A stretch of DNA of 64,000 nt from Nocardioides kribbensis (GTDB taxonomy: Bacteria; Actinomycetota; Actinomycetes; Propionibacteriales; Nocardioidaceae), in contig NZ_JADCLL010000002.1 in NCBI RefSeq assembly GCF_015070375.1, positions 558,001 to 622,000 of the forward strand. The letters are read 5' to 3'. The notes under the pieces are model-generated. The model did not search any database. It was not told where the DNA came from and saw only the letters and a program-made list of their open reading frames with translations. The translations under genes were made by a program, and so were the position numbers. Of this stretch, positions 33,530 through 44,246 are shown piece after piece; position 1 is the stretch's first letter, and the number at the start of each line of letters is the position of its first letter.

Positions 33530-35982
33530 GCGACGTCGAGCAGCGCACCGACCTGGTCTCGGTGACCATCGACGGGATCCAGGTCAGCGTGCCGCGCGAC
33601 ACCCTGGTCATCCGCGCCGCCGAGCAGGTCGGCGTGCAGATCCCGCGCTTCTGCGACCACCCGCTGCTCGCGCCCGTCGGCGCCTGCCGCCAGTGCCTGG
33701 TCGACGTGCCCGACGCCGGCAACGGCCGCGGCTTCCCCAAGCCGCAGGCCTCCTGCACCCTGCCGGTGGCCGAGGGCATGGTCGTGCAGACCCAGGCCAC
33801 CAGCGAGGTCGCCGACAAGGCCCAGCAGGGGGTCATGGAGTTCCTGCTGGTCAACCACCCGCTCGACTGCCCGGTGTGCGACAAGGGCGGCGAGTGCCCC
33901 CTGCAGAACCAGGCGATGAGCAACGGGCGCGGCGAGTCGCGCTTCGCCGGCTCCGGCAGCGGCGGGGTGAAGCGCACCTTCCCCAAGCCGATCAACCTCT
34001 CCCCGCAGGTGCTGCTCGACCGCGAGCGCTGCATCGTGTGCCAGCGCTGCACCCGCTTCGCCGAGGAGATCCCCGGCGACCCCTTCATCGCGCTGGTCGA
34101 GCGCGGTGCGCAGCAGCAGATCGGCATCGCCGAGGACGCGCCGTTCCTGTCGTACTTCTCCGGCAACACCATCCAGATCTGCCCGGTCGGCGCGCTGACC
34201 TCGGAGTCCTACCGGTTCCGCTCGCGCCCCTTCGACCTCGTCTCGAGCCCGTCGGTGGCCGAGCACGACGCCTGCGGCGCCGCGATCCGCGTCGACCACC
34301 GCCGCGGCAAGGTGATGCGCCGTCTCGCCGGCAACGACCCCGAGGTCAACGAGGAGTGGATCACCGACAAGGACCGCTTCGCCTTCACCTACGCCACGCA
34401 GCCCGACCGGATCACCTACCCCCGGGTGCGCGACCGCGTCGAGGACGGCGGCGACGGCTCGCTGCGCCCCGCGTCCTGGCCGGAGGCCTTCGCGGTCGCC
34501 GCTCGCGGGCTCGCCGCGGCCGGTGCCTGCGCCGTCCTGCCCGGCGGCCGGGTCACCGCCGAGGACGCCTACGCCTACGCCAAGCTGGCCCGCGTCTCGC
34601 TCGGCACCAACGACGTCGACTTCCGCGCCCGCCCGCTCTCGGCCGAGGAGGAGTCCTTCCTGGCCGGCCACGTCGTGCTCACCGGCCCCGGCGACGGCGG
34701 CGTCACGTACGCCGACCTGGAGCGGGCCTCCAGCGTGGTGCTCGTCGGTCTCGAGCCCGAGGAGGAGGCCGGCACGCTCTTCCTGCGCCTGCGCAAGGCC
34801 TCGCGCCGCGGGCTGCGCGTCGTGTCGATCGCCCCCTTCGCCACCCGCGGCCTGCGCAAGCTGTCCGGCACCCTGGTGCAGACGGTGCCGGGTCGCGAGC
34901 CCGGCGCGCTGCGCGAGCTCCTGGGGCACGCCGACCACGGCATCGACTCCCGCGCCGTCGTGCTGCTGGGCGAGCGGCTGGCCACGGTGCCCGGCGCCTA
35001 CACCGCCGCGGCCGAGCTGGCCGCCCGCACCGGTGCCCGCCTGGCCTGGGTGCCGCGCCGCGCCGGCGACCGCGGCGCGCTCGAGGCCGGCTGCCTGCCG
35101 AGCCTGCTGCCCGGCGGCCGTCCGGTCGCCGACGCGGCGGCCCGCGTCGACGCCGCCACGTCCTGGGGCGTCGAGAGCGTGCCCGAGACGCCCGGTCGCG
35201 ACGCCGACGCCATCGTCGCGGCGCTGCTGACCGGCGAGGTCGGCGGCCTGGTCGTCGGTGGCGTCGACCCCGACGACACCGCCGACCCCGACGCGACCCG
35301 CCGTGCCGTGGAGGCCGCCCGCTTCGTCGTGGCCCTGGAGCTGCGCGAGACCGAGGTGACCCGCGCGGCCGACGTCGTGTTCCCGGTCACGCCGGTGGTC
35401 GGCAAGGCCGGCACCTTCGTCACCTGGGAGGGGCGGCCCCGCCCCTTCGAGGCCGTGCTGGCCGAGGCCGGCGCGCTGCCCGACCTGCGGGTGCTCTCCG
35501 GCATCGCCGAGGAGCTCGCCCGGCTCGGCCGCGGCGCCCCCCTCGGCTTCCGCACGGTCGCCGAGGTGCGCGCGGAGATGGCCGAGATCGGGCCCTGGGA
35601 CGGCGAGCGGGCGACCTTCGCGCCGATGAGCGCCCTGGACACCCCGAGCACCGACGACCCGCTGACCACCGCCGGGGGCGCCCCCGGCTCGGTGCTCGCG
35701 ACCTGGAAGCAGCTGCTCGACGACGGCGCGATGCAGGCCGGCGACAAGCACCTCGCCGCCACCGCGCGGCCCGCCGTGGCCCGCGTGCCGCGCACCGTGC
35801 TCGACGCCCTCGGGCCGGTGGTCACGCTCACCGGCGACCGCGGGTCCGTCACCCTGCCCGCCGAGGCCGCCGACCTGCCCGACGGCGTGGTGTGGGTGCC
35901 CACCCGCTCCAGCGGGCGGGGCGTGCTGGCCGACCTGGCCTCGCCGGGTGCCCGCGTCACCGTGAAGGGAGCCGAGCTGTGA
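33526..35982 (+). CDS. nuoG: NADH-quinone oxidoreductase subunit G
   Basis: The large iron-sulfur subunit that wires electrons from NuoF toward NuoI. The 818-residue protein has an N-terminal [2Fe-2S] ferredoxin domain ([20 protein letters not shown]) and the His-Cys-ligated cluster in [19 protein letters not shown]. The 4Fe-4S motif [18 protein letters not shown] and a further [20 protein letters not shown] follow. The C-terminal half is a molybdopterin-oxidoreductase-like domain, degenerate and without a cofactor site, as usual for NuoG. It overlaps nuoF and nuoH by four bases each. Confidence 0.97.
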   Translation: MSDVEQRTDLVSVTIDGIQVSVPRDTLVIRAAEQVGVQIPRFCDHPLLAPVGACRQCLVDVPDAGNGRGFPKPQASCTLPVAEGMVVQTQATSEVADKAQQGVMEFLLVNHPLDCPVCDKGGECPLQNQAMSNGRGESRFAGSGSGGVKRTFPKPINLSPQVLLDRERCIVCQRCTRFAEEIPGDPFIALVERGAQQQIGIAEDAPFLSYFSGNTIQICPVGALTSESYRFRSRPFDLVSSPSVAEHDACGAAIRVDHRRGKVMRRLAGNDPEVNEEWITDKDRFAFTYATQPDRITYPRVRDRVEDGGDGSLRPASWPEAFAVAARGLAAAGACAVLPGGRVTAEDAYAYAKLARVSLGTNDVDFRARPLSAEEESFLAGHVVLTGPGDGGVTYADLERASSVVLVGLEPEEEAGTLFLRLRKASRRGLRVVSIAPFATRGLRKLSGTLVQTVPGREPGALRELLGHADHGIDSRAVVLLGERLATVPGAYTAAAELAARTGARLAWVPRRAGDRGALEAGCLPSLLPGGRPVADAAARVDAATSWGVESVPETPGRDADAIVAALLTGEVGGLVVGGVDPDDTADPDATRRAVEAARFVVALELRETEVTRAADVVFPVTPVVGKAGTFVTWEGRPRPFEAVLAEAGALPDLRVLSGIAEELARLGRGAPLGFRTVAEVRAEMAEIGPWDGERATFAPMSALDTPSTDDPLTTAGGAPGSVLATWKQLLDDGAMQAGDKHLAATARPAVARVPRTVLDALGPVVTLTGDRGSVTLPAEAADLPDGVVWVPTRSSGRGVLADLASPGARVTVKGAEL

Positions 35983-37325
35983 CCCCCGACGACCTCTCCG
36001 CCTTCGGGCAGGACCCGTGGTGGCTGGTGCTGGTCAAGGCCGTGGCCATCTTCGTGGTCCTGGTCCTGCTGACGCTGTTCAACATCTGGTGGGAGCGGCG
36101 CGTCGTCGCGCGCATGCAGCACCGCATCGGCCCCAACCGCAACGGTCCCTTCGGCCTGCTGCAGTCGCTGGCCGACGGCGTGAAGCTGGCGCTGAAGGAG
36201 GACATCATCCCCAAGGCCGCCGACAAGGTGGTCTTCGTGATCGCGCCGGTCCTGGCCGTCATCCCGGCCTTCGTGACCTTCGCGGTGATCCCCTTCGGCC
36301 CCGAGGTGGGGGTGCCGTTCAGCGACCGCACCACCCCGCTGCAGCTCACCGACATGCCGGTCGCGGTGCTGTTCGTGATGGCGATCGCCTCGATCGGCAT
36401 CTACGGCATCGTGCTGGGCGGCTGGTCGAGCGGCTCGACGTACTCCCTGCTCGGCGGGCTGCGCTCGAGCGCCCAGATGATCTCCTACGAGGTCGCGATG
36501 GGCCTCGCGCTGGTGGCGGTGTTCCTCTACGCCGGGTCGATGTCGACCTCGCAGATCGTGGAGGCGCAGAGCGACGTGTGGTTCGGGCTGATCCTGCTGC
36601 CCTCCTTCGTCATCTACGTCATCGCGATGGTCGGCGAGACCAACCGCGCGCCCTTCGACCTCCCCGAGGCCGAGGGCGAGCTGGTCGGCGGCTTCCACAC
36701 CGAGTACTCCTCGCTGAAGTTCGCGCTGTTCTTCCTCGCCGAGTACATCAACATGGCCACGGTCTCGGCCGTGGCGACGACGCTGTTCCTCGGCGGCTGG
36801 CGCGCGCCCTTCGGCATCGAGCGGGTCTGGGAGGGCGCCAACGAGGGCTACGTCCCGGTGGTCTGGTTCTTCGCCAAGATGCTCGTCTTCATCTTCTTCT
36901 TCATCTGGCTGCGCGGCTCGCTGCCGCGGCTGCGCTACGACCAGTTCATGGCCTTCGGGTGGAAGGTGCTCATCCCGGTCGCGCTGGTGTGGACCGTGGC
37001 CGTGGCCACCATGCGCCTGGCGCGCAACGAGGGCTGGTTCGCCGAGCTGCGCGACCCGGTCAGCCTCGCGATCGCCGTCGGCGTCGCGGTGGTCCTGCTC
37101 GGTGCCCTGTTCGCCTTCTCCGCCCGCGAGGGCGAGCCCGAGGAGGTGCCCGACACCGCCGCGGCCCGCCCAGGCGGCTTCCCGGTGCCGCCCATGCCCG
37201 CCGGCGGCGCCCGCCGCGGTGCGGCCGCGCCGCTGCGCTTCGCGTCCACCAGCCCGTCACCGGGAGCCGCGTCGTCCGACCCGGCGCCCGCGACCGTCCC
37301 CGCCGGTGCGGGGGAGGAGCACTGA
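35979..37325 (+). CDS. nuoH: NADH-quinone oxidoreductase subunit H
   Basis: The membrane subunit that forms the quinone entry channel and couples it to proton pumping. The 448-residue protein has about eight helices and conserved loops: [53 protein letters not shown] and [14 protein letters not shown]. After the last helix a hydrophilic Pro/Ala/Ser-rich tail of about 75 residues follows, longer than in E. coli. The GTG overlaps the nuoG stop. Confidence 0.97.
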   Translation: MTPDDLSAFGQDPWWLVLVKAVAIFVVLVLLTLFNIWWERRVVARMQHRIGPNRNGPFGLLQSLADGVKLALKEDIIPKAADKVVFVIAPVLAVIPAFVTFAVIPFGPEVGVPFSDRTTPLQLTDMPVAVLFVMAIASIGIYGIVLGGWSSGSTYSLLGGLRSSAQMISYEVAMGLALVAVFLYAGSMSTSQIVEAQSDVWFGLILLPSFVIYVIAMVGETNRAPFDLPEAEGELVGGFHTEYSSLKFALFFLAEYINMATVSAVATTLFLGGWRAPFGIERVWEGANEGYVPVVWFFAKMLVFIFFFIWLRGSLPRLRYDQFMAFGWKVLIPVALVWTVAVATMRLARNEGWFAELRDPVSLAIAVGVAVVLLGALFAFSAREGEPEEVPDTAAARPGGFPVPPMPAGGARRGAAAPLRFASTSPSPGAASSDPAPATVPAGAGEEH

Positions 37326-37951
37326 TGTCCGCCTCGACACCCGCCCAGCCCGCGAAGCGGGACCCGGAGAAGGGCCCCACGCTCAAGGAGCAGTTCTGGG
37401 ACCCCGTGGCCGGCTTCGGCGTCACGTTCCGCACGATGTTCCGCAAGGTCGTCACGGAGCAGTACCCCGAGGACAAGCAGCCCACCGCCCCGCGCTTCCA
37501 CGGTCGCCACCAGCTCAACCGCTGGCCCGACGGCCTGGAGAAGTGCATCGGCTGCGAGCTCTGCGCCTGGGCGTGCCCGGCCGACGCGATCTACGTCGAG
37601 GGCGCCTCCAACGTGGACGGTCCCGGCCCCGACGGCGAGACCTCCGGTCGCTTCAGCCCCGGCGAGCGCTACGGCCGCGTCTACCAGATCAACTACCTGC
37701 GCTGCATCCTGTGCGGGCTGTGCATCGAGGCCTGCCCGACCCGCGCGCTGACCATGACCAACGAGTACGAGCTGGCCGACGACAACCGCGCCGACCTCAT
37801 CTACGAGAAGTCCGACCTCCTCGCGCCGCTGCTGCCCGGCATGGAGCAGCCGCCCCACGCGATGCTGCTCGGCGACGACGAGGGCGACTACTACCGCGGT
37901 GCCTACGCCGCGCCGGCGCCGTCCTCCACCACCGAGGAGACCCCCGCGTGA
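37325..37951 (+). CDS. nuoI: NADH-quinone oxidoreductase subunit I
   Basis: The ferredoxin-like subunit carrying clusters N6a and N6b between NuoG and NuoB. The 208-residue protein has two 4Fe-4S motifs, [12 protein letters not shown] and [12 protein letters not shown], separated by a Gly/Pro/Asp-rich loop of about 35 residues. A C-terminal acidic tail follows [20 protein letters not shown]. Its ATG shares one base with the nuoH stop and its stop overlaps the nuoJ GTG. Confidence 0.97.
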   Translation: MSASTPAQPAKRDPEKGPTLKEQFWDPVAGFGVTFRTMFRKVVTEQYPEDKQPTAPRFHGRHQLNRWPDGLEKCIGCELCAWACPADAIYVEGASNVDGPGPDGETSGRFSPGERYGRVYQINYLRCILCGLCIEACPTRALTMTNEYELADDNRADLIYEKSDLLAPLLPGMEQPPHAMLLGDDEGDYYRGAYAAPAPSSTTEETPA

Positions 37952-38778
37952 CCGCCTTCTGGATCCTCGCCCCGGTCATGGTGCTGGCGGCGCTCGGCAT
38001 CCTGTTCGTCCGCAAGGCCGTGCACGCAGCGCTGCTGCTGGCGGTGGTGATGATCAGCCTCGCCGTGCTCTACGCCGCGCTCGACGCGCCGTTCCTCTTC
38101 GCCGTGCAGATCATCGTCTACACCGGCGCCATCCTCATGCTGTTCCTCTTCGTGCTCATGCTGGTCGGCGTCGACGCCTCCGACTCGGTCGTCGAGACCA
38201 TCCGCGGCCAGCGCGTGCTCGCGGTGGCCGGCGGCCTGGTGCTCGGGGTGCTGCTCGTCCTCGGGCTCAGCCAGCTGACCCTCGGCACCGTCGTGGGCCT
38301 CGACGAGGCCAACTCCGGCGGCAACATCGAGGCGCTGGCCAACATCCTCTTCAGCCGCTACGTCTTCGCCTTCGAGACCACCAGTGCGCTGCTCATCACC
38401 GCGGCGGTCGGCGCGATGGTGCTGGCCCACCGCGAGCGGCTGACCCCGAAGGCCGGCCAGGCCGAGCGGGCGGCCCAGCGGGTCCGCGACTTCAGCGAGA
38501 AGGGCACCCACCTCGGTCCGCTGCCCTCGCCGGGCGTCTACGCGCGCCACAACGCCGTGGACACCCCGGCGCTGCTGCCCGACGGCACGCCCGCCCCCGA
38601 CTCGGTCTCGCGGGTGCTCTCCTCGCGCGGCACCGTGCGCTCCGCACCGGCCCTGGCCGACGACATCGAGCAGGTGCGCCGCTCCATCGACGGCGTGCCC
38701 GGCGGTGCCAGCGGCGAGCAGGCGACCGCCACCGGCCACAACACCGAGCAGCACTCGCTCGAGGAGGAGGGCCGCTGA
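37948..38778 (+). CDS. nuoJ: NADH-quinone oxidoreductase subunit J with hydrophilic tail
   Basis: A membrane subunit of the pump's proximal part. Five helices occupy about residues 1-165, with [22 protein letters not shown] as the conserved helix 3 that contains the family's pi-bulge region. A roughly 105-residue hydrophilic C-terminal extension follows ([20 protein letters not shown] onward, ending [12 protein letters not shown]). That makes it 276 residues against about 180 in E. coli. It overlaps nuoI by four bases and nuoK by one. Confidence 0.96.
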   Translation: MTAFWILAPVMVLAALGILFVRKAVHAALLLAVVMISLAVLYAALDAPFLFAVQIIVYTGAILMLFLFVLMLVGVDASDSVVETIRGQRVLAVAGGLVLGVLLVLGLSQLTLGTVVGLDEANSGGNIEALANILFSRYVFAFETTSALLITAAVGAMVLAHRERLTPKAGQAERAAQRVRDFSEKGTHLGPLPSPGVYARHNAVDTPALLPDGTPAPDSVSRVLSSRGTVRSAPALADDIEQVRRSIDGVPGGASGEQATATGHNTEQHSLEEEGR

Positions 38779-39077
38779 TGGACACCACGCCCTACGTCGT
38801 CCTGTCCGCGATCCTGTTCACGATCGGCACCGTCGGCGTGCTCACCCGCCGCAACGCCATCGTCGTGTTCATGTGCGTGGAGCTGATGCTCAACGCCTGC
38901 AACCTCGCGCTGGTCGCCTTCGCGCGCCAGCACGGCAACCTCGACGGCCAGATCGCCGCCTTCTTCGTGATGGTCGTCGCCGCCGCCGAGGTCGTCGTGG
39001 GCCTGGCCATCATCATGACCATCTTCCGCACCCGTCGCTCGGCCTCGGTCGACGACGCGAGCCTGCTGAAGTACTGA
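38778..39077 (+). CDS. nuoK: NADH-quinone oxidoreductase subunit K
   Basis: The small 99-residue membrane subunit, three helices, with the two conserved glutamates for proton transfer in [12 protein letters not shown] and [11 protein letters not shown]. Length and sequence are normal. It starts on the last base of the nuoJ stop and ends 10 bases before nuoL. Confidence 0.97.
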   Translation: MDTTPYVVLSAILFTIGTVGVLTRRNAIVVFMCVELMLNACNLALVAFARQHGNLDGQIAAFFVMVVAAAEVVVGLAIIMTIFRTRRSASVDDASLLKY

Positions 39078-39087
39078 GACAGGACCG

Positions 39088-41031
39088 GTGACACCGCAGA
39101 TGTACCTCATGTCAGAGGGCGGCCACACGATCCCCGTGGTCGCCCCCCTCGAGGCCGAGGGCGCCTACACGCTGCTGTGGCTGGTGGTGGCCCTGCCGCT
39201 GCTGGGCGCCGCGGTGCTGCTCGTCGGCGGTCGCCGCACCGACCGCTGGGGGCACCTGCTCGGCACGGCCACGGCGCTCGCGTCGTTCGTGCTCAGCGTC
39301 GTGCTCTTCGTCGACCTGCTGGGGCGCGAGGAGTCCGAGCGCCAGGTCGCCCAGCGGCTCTGGGAGTGGATGGAGGTCGGCGGCTTCTCCGTCGGCATGG
39401 ACCTCCTCTACGACCCGCTCTCGGCGCTCTTCCTGCTGCTCATCACCGGTGTCGGCACGCTGATCCACGTCTACTCGATCGGCTACATGGAGCACGACCC
39501 GCGCCGCCGGCGGTTCTTCGCCTACCTCAACCTCTTCGTCGCCGCGATGCTCACGCTGGTCCTGGCGGAGAACTACGTCGTGCTCTTCCTCGGCTGGGAG
39601 GGAGTGGGCCTGGCCTCCTACCTCCTCATCGGCTTCTGGCAGCACAAGCCGTCGGCGGCCGCCGCGGCGAAGAAGGCCTTCGTCATCAACCGCGTCGGCG
39701 ACATCGGCCTGAGCCTGGCCATCGCCCTGATGTTCGTCACCTTCGGCACCACCAGCTTCACGCAGGTCAGCGAGCTGACCTCCGGCGCGGGCGAGGGCAC
39801 GCTGACCGCGCTCGGCCTGCTGCTCCTGCTGGGGGCCTGCGGCAAGTCGGCGCAGGTGCCGCTGCAGGCCTGGCTGCTCGACGCCATGGAGGGTCCCACC
39901 CCGGTCTCGGCCCTCATCCACGCCGCCACCATGGTCACCGCGGGGGTCTACCTCGTGGTGCGCTCCAACTTCGTCTACGAGCTCGCTCCCCACGCTCAGA
40001 CCGTCGTGGTCGTGGTCGCCACGGTCACGCTGCTGTGGGGTGCGGTGATCGGGTGCGCCCGCGACGACATCAAGAAGGTCCTGGCCGGCTCGACGATGAG
40101 CCAGATCGGCTACATGATGCTGGCCGCCGGCCTGGGCGTGTACGGCTACGCCTTCGCGATCTTCCACCTCATCACCCACGGCTTCTTCAAGGCCAACATG
40201 TTCCTCGGCGCCGGCTCGGTGATGCACGGCATGGCCGACGACGTCGACATGCGCCGCTACGGCGCGCTGCGCAAGGCGATGCCGGTGACCTTCCTGACCT
40301 TCGCGATGGGCTACCTCGCGATCATCGGGTTCCCGCTCTTCTCCGGCTTCTGGTCGAAGGACAAGATCATCGAGACCGCGCTGGTCGAGAGCCCGGTCGC
40401 GGGCGTGTGCGCCCTGGTCGGCGCCGGCGTGACCGGCTTCTACATGACCCGCCTCATGCTGATGACCTTCTTCACCGACAAGCGGTGGAAGGAGGGCGTG
40501 CACCCCCACGAGTCGCCCTCGGTGATGACCGTGCCGCTCATCGTGCTGGCCGCACTCTCGGTGCTCGGCGGCATCCTGCTGCTCGGCGACTGGATCGTCG
40601 GCTGGCTGGCCCCGGTCGTCGGCGAGGCCCCGCACCACGAGCCCCCGGTGCCGGTCATCGTGCTCACGGTCCTCACGGTCGCGGTCGTCGCGGTCGGCGT
40701 CGCCGCCGCGTGGTTCCTCGTCGGTCGCCGCGAGGTGGCCCGCACGGCCCCGCAGGACGTCTCGTTCGCGGTCCGCGCGGCTCGCGCCGACCTGTACGGC
40801 GACGCGATCAACGACGCCGTCGTGGTGCGGCCCGGCCGCCGGCTGGTCACGCTGCTCCTCGGCGTCGACCACCGCGGCGCCGACGGGCTCTTCACCGGCG
40901 GCGGCTCGGCCGTGGCCGGGGTCGGCGGGCTGCTGCGCCGCGTGCAGAACGGCTTCGTGCGCTCCTACGCCCTGTCGGTGCTCGCCGGCGCCCTGATCGT
41001 CGTGATCGCCCTGATGGTGGTGAACTCCTGA
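39088..41031 (+). CDS. nuoL: NADH-quinone oxidoreductase subunit L
   Basis: The distal antiporter-like pump subunit, 647 residues. Typical segments include [26 protein letters not shown], the key glutamate in [45 protein letters not shown] and [21 protein letters not shown]. The last helix after about residue 625 is preceded by the lateral amphipathic segment. GTG at 39088 is used; in-frame ATGs at 39100 and 39109 are alternatives. Its stop shares a base with the nuoM ATG. Confidence 0.96.
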   Translation: MTPQMYLMSEGGHTIPVVAPLEAEGAYTLLWLVVALPLLGAAVLLVGGRRTDRWGHLLGTATALASFVLSVVLFVDLLGREESERQVAQRLWEWMEVGGFSVGMDLLYDPLSALFLLLITGVGTLIHVYSIGYMEHDPRRRRFFAYLNLFVAAMLTLVLAENYVVLFLGWEGVGLASYLLIGFWQHKPSAAAAAKKAFVINRVGDIGLSLAIALMFVTFGTTSFTQVSELTSGAGEGTLTALGLLLLLGACGKSAQVPLQAWLLDAMEGPTPVSALIHAATMVTAGVYLVVRSNFVYELAPHAQTVVVVVATVTLLWGAVIGCARDDIKKVLAGSTMSQIGYMMLAAGLGVYGYAFAIFHLITHGFFKANMFLGAGSVMHGMADDVDMRRYGALRKAMPVTFLTFAMGYLAIIGFPLFSGFWSKDKIIETALVESPVAGVCALVGAGVTGFYMTRLMLMTFFTDKRWKEGVHPHESPSVMTVPLIVLAALSVLGGILLLGDWIVGWLAPVVGEAPHHEPPVPVIVLTVLTVAVVAVGVAAAWFLVGRREVARTAPQDVSFAVRAARADLYGDAINDAVVVRPGRRLVTLLLGVDHRGADGLFTGGGSAVAGVGGLLRRVQNGFVRSYALSVLAGALIVVIALMVVNS

Positions 41032-42650
41032 TGTCCGACTTCCCCTGGCTCACGGTGCTCGTGCTGGTGCCGCTGGTCGGCTCCGTCGCCGTGGCCCTGC
41101 TCCCGCTGCCCGCGGCGCAGGCCAAGCAGGCCGGTCTGGCCGTCAGCGTGGTCACCCTCGCCCTGGCCGCGGCCGTCGCCGCGCAGTTCGACGTCGAGGG
41201 CGGCATGCAGCTCACCGAGACCCACGACTGGATCTCGGCCTTCGGGGTCCACTACGCCCTCGGCGTCGACGGCCTCGGCCTGCTGCTGATCCTGCTCACC
41301 GCCGTGCTGGTGCCGCTGGTGCTGCTCGCCGCCTGGTCCGACACCGACCAGCCGCTCGGCCCCGACGGTGAGGACGAGACCACCCGCCAGGGCTCCGGCC
41401 GGGCCTTCGTCGCCTGGACCCTCGCCCTGGAGGCGCTCTCGCTGGCGGTCTTCGCCGCGACCGACGTCTTCCTCTTCTACGTCGTCTTCGAGGCGACGCT
41501 GATCCCGGCCTACTTCCTGGTCGGGGGCTTCGGCCGCGAGGGTCGCAGCGCCGCGGCGCTGAAGTTCCTCATGTTCCAGCTCGCCGGCGGCCTCGTGCTG
41601 CTGGCCTCGGTGATCGGGCTCTACGTCGTCTCCGCCCAGCAGGGCAGCCCGTCGTACCTCCTCTCCGACCTCGAGCAGCTCGACATCGGCACCGAGGCCG
41701 GTCGGTGGCTGTTCCTGGGCTTCTTCATCGCCTTCGCGGTCAAGGCCCCGCTCTTCCCGGTGCACACCTGGCTGGCCGACACCACGGAGCGGGCGACCCC
41801 GGCCACGAGCGTGCTGCTGGTCTGCGTGCTCGACAAGATCGGCACCTTCGGCATGCTGCGCTTCTGCCTCGGGCTCTTCCCCGAGGCCTCGCAGTGGGCC
41901 ACGCCGGTCGTGGTCGCCCTCGCCCTGGTCTCGATCGTCTACGGCGCGCTCATCGCGATCGGCCAGGACGACCTCCTGCGCCTGATCGGGCTGACCTCGC
42001 TGAGCCACTTCGGCTTCATCACGCTGGGCATCTTCGTGCTCAACACCCAGGGCGGGTCCGGCGCCGTGCTCTACATGGTCAACCACGGTCTCGGCACCGC
42101 GGCGCTCTTCCTGGCCGCCGGCTTCGTCATCCGCCGCCGCGGCACCACGCTGATCAGCCAGATGGGCGGGGTCGAGAAGGTCACCCCGGTGCTCGCCGGG
42201 CTGTTCCTGGTCGCGGGCCTGGCCACCCTGGGCCTGCCCGGGCTGAGCACCTTCGTCTCGGAGTTCCTCGTCATCATCGCCGCCTTCCAGTACCAGTGGT
42301 GGGTCGGCGCGATCGCGGTCACCGGCATCGTCCTGGCCGCCATCTACGTCCTGTGGATGTACCAGCGCACGATGACCGGCCCGACCGTGCCCGCCCTGCC
42401 CGGCACCGGGACCGGCGCCGACCCCGACGCGACCGGGTCCACCCGCACCGACCTCACCGTGCGCGAAGGCGTCGTCCTGGTGCCGCTGGTGGTCGGGCTG
42501 GTCCTCTTCGGCTTCTACCCCGGGCCGCTGCTGGAGGCCAGCAACCCCTACGTCGGGACGCTGCTGGAGCGGGTCGGGGTCACCGACGACGCGCCCACCG
42601 TCACCTCCCCGGAGTCCGAGACTCCGGCGTCCGCCGAGGAAGGCAGCTAG
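41031..42650 (+). CDS. nuoM: NADH-quinone oxidoreductase subunit M
   Basis: The second antiporter-like pump subunit, 539 residues and about fourteen helices. It has the conserved glutamate in FFYVVFEATLIPAYFLVG-type sequence, the lysine in FAVKAPLFPVHTWLADTTERATPATSV, and SLSHFGFITLGIF. A polar insert with DTDQPLGPDGEDETTRQGSGR sits between early helices. It ends with a short polar tail. nuoN follows after three bases. Confidence 0.97.
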   Translation: MSDFPWLTVLVLVPLVGSVAVALLPLPAAQAKQAGLAVSVVTLALAAAVAAQFDVEGGMQLTETHDWISAFGVHYALGVDGLGLLLILLTAVLVPLVLLAAWSDTDQPLGPDGEDETTRQGSGRAFVAWTLALEALSLAVFAATDVFLFYVVFEATLIPAYFLVGGFGREGRSAAALKFLMFQLAGGLVLLASVIGLYVVSAQQGSPSYLLSDLEQLDIGTEAGRWLFLGFFIAFAVKAPLFPVHTWLADTTERATPATSVLLVCVLDKIGTFGMLRFCLGLFPEASQWATPVVVALALVSIVYGALIAIGQDDLLRLIGLTSLSHFGFITLGIFVLNTQGGSGAVLYMVNHGLGTAALFLAAGFVIRRRGTTLISQMGGVEKVTPVLAGLFLVAGLATLGLPGLSTFVSEFLVIIAAFQYQWWVGAIAVTGIVLAAIYVLWMYQRTMTGPTVPALPGTGTGADPDATGSTRTDLTVREGVVLVPLVVGLVLFGFYPGPLLEASNPYVGTLLERVGVTDDAPTVTSPESETPASAEEGS

Positions 42651-42653
42651 ACC

Positions 42654-44246
42654 ATGGACTCCACGACCTTCGTCAAGCCCACCCTCGACTACTTCCACCT
42701 CTGGCCGATCCTGGTCGTGCTGGGCGTCGCGGCCCTGGGCGTCGTCGTCGAGGCCTTCGTGCCCCGCGCGCGCCGCTTCGCGACCCAGACCGTGCTCGCC
42801 CTCGCCGGCCTGGTCGCGGCCCTGGTGGGCACCGTGCTGGTCGGCCTCGACCTCACCGAGGTCGGCGACGGCGCCGCGCGCGGCCTGCTCACCGCGGGCG
42901 GCACCCTGGTGATCGACGGACCCGCGGTCTTCCTGTGGGGGCTGGTCCTGATCTTCGCGGTCGGCGGGGTGCTGCTCTTCGCCGAGCGCCGCCTCGAGGG
43001 CGGGGTCTCGGCCTTCGCCGGCCAGGCCGCCGCGCTGCCGGGCACCGAGGCCGAGCGCCAGGCCCAGGGCCTGGACCACACCGAGGTCTACCCGCTGATG
43101 ATGTTCGCGGTGGCCGGCATGATGATCTTCCCGACCGCGGGCGACCTGCTCACGATGTTCGTGGCCCTCGAGGTCCTCTCGCTGCCGCTCTACCTGCTCT
43201 GCGGTCTGGCCCGCCGCCGCCGCCTGCTGAGCCAGGAGGCCGCGATGAAGTACTTCCTGCTCGGGGCCTTCTCCTCCGGCTTCTTCCTCTACGGCGTCGC
43301 CCTGGTCTACGGCTTCGCGGGCTCGATGGACCTCGCCGCGATCGACCAGGCCGTGCGCGCCGACACCGGCAACCACACCCTGCTGGCCATCGGCATGGGG
43401 CTGCTCGCGGTCGGGCTGCTGTTCAAGGTCGGGGCCGTGCCCTTCCAGTCCTGGACCCCCGACGTCTACCAGGGCGCCCCGACGGCGGTGACGGCGTTCA
43501 TGGCCGCCGGCACCAAGATCGCCGCCTTCGGCGCGATCCTGCGGCTGTTCTACGTCGGCTTCGGCTCCGACCGCTGGACCTGGCAGCCGATGCTGTGGGT
43601 GGTCGCGATCCTCACCATGGTCGTCGGCGCCGTGCTGGCGATCTCGCAGTCCGACGTGAAGCGGATGCTGGCCTACTCCTCCATCGCCCACACCGGCTTC
43701 CTGCTCACCGGGGTCCTCGGCGTCCAGACGAGCGCCGAGCTGGCCGACGGCCAGGTCACCTCGCTCCAGGCGATCCTCTTCTACCTCACCACCTACGGCT
43801 TCTCGATGGTCGCGGCCTTCGCCATCGTCACGCTGGTGCGCGACTCCGGCGGCGAGGCGACCGCCTTCGACCGCTGGGCCGGCCTGGGCCGGCGCTCGCC
43901 GTGGGTCGCCGGGGCCTTCGCGTTCCTGCTGCTGTCGATGGCGGGCATCCCGCTCACCGGCGGGTTCGTGGGCAAGTGGGCGGTCTTCACCGTCGCCTTC
44001 TCCGCCGGCGCCTGGCCGGTGGTGCTGGTGGCGATCTTCTCCAGCGTCGTGGCCATCTACTTCTACGTCCGCCACATCCGCCTGATGTTCTTCACCGCAC
44101 CCACCGCCGACTCGGCCGCGGTGGTCGCGCCCTCGCTGTTGACGTCGGCGACCATCGCGGTGGGCGTGCTCGCCACGGTGCTGCTCGGCATCGTGCCCGG
44201 CCCGGTGCTCGACCTCGCGGGCCATGCGGGAGAATTCATCAGGTGA
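42654..44246 (+). CDS. nuoN: NADH-quinone oxidoreductase subunit N
   Basis: The third antiporter-like pump subunit, 530 residues. Diagnostic segments are FVALEVLSLPLYLLCGLARR with the key glutamate, FKVGAVPFQSWTPDVYQGAPTAVTAFMAAGTK, and YSSIAHTGFLL. GAGGAAGG about 15 bases upstream and the ATG mark the start. The stop overlaps the prenyl synthase GTG by four bases, so the quinone-chain gene is translationally coupled to complex I. Confidence 0.97.
   Translation: MDSTTFVKPTLDYFHLWPILVVLGVAALGVVVEAFVPRARRFATQTVLALAGLVAALVGTVLVGLDLTEVGDGAARGLLTAGGTLVIDGPAVFLWGLVLIFAVGGVLLFAERRLEGGVSAFAGQAAALPGTEAERQAQGLDHTEVYPLMMFAVAGMMIFPTAGDLLTMFVALEVLSLPLYLLCGLARRRRLLSQEAAMKYFLLGAFSSGFFLYGVALVYGFAGSMDLAAIDQAVRADTGNHTLLAIGMGLLAVGLLFKVGAVPFQSWTPDVYQGAPTAVTAFMAAGTKIAAFGAILRLFYVGFGSDRWTWQPMLWVVAILTMVVGAVLAISQSDVKRMLAYSSIAHTGFLLTGVLGVQTSAELADGQVTSLQAILFYLTTYGFSMVAAFAIVTLVRDSGGEATAFDRWAGLGRRSPWVAGAFAFLLLSMAGIPLTGGFVGKWAVFTVAFSAGAWPVVLVAIFSSVVAIYFYVRHIRLMFFTAPTADSAAVVAPSLLTSATIAVGVLATVLLGIVPGPVLDLAGHAGEFIR

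Noticed and set aside
40965-44225. A 1086-codon minus-strand frame opposite nuoL-nuoN
   Set aside because: Antisense shadow of complex I genes with repetitive charged composition and no family motif.
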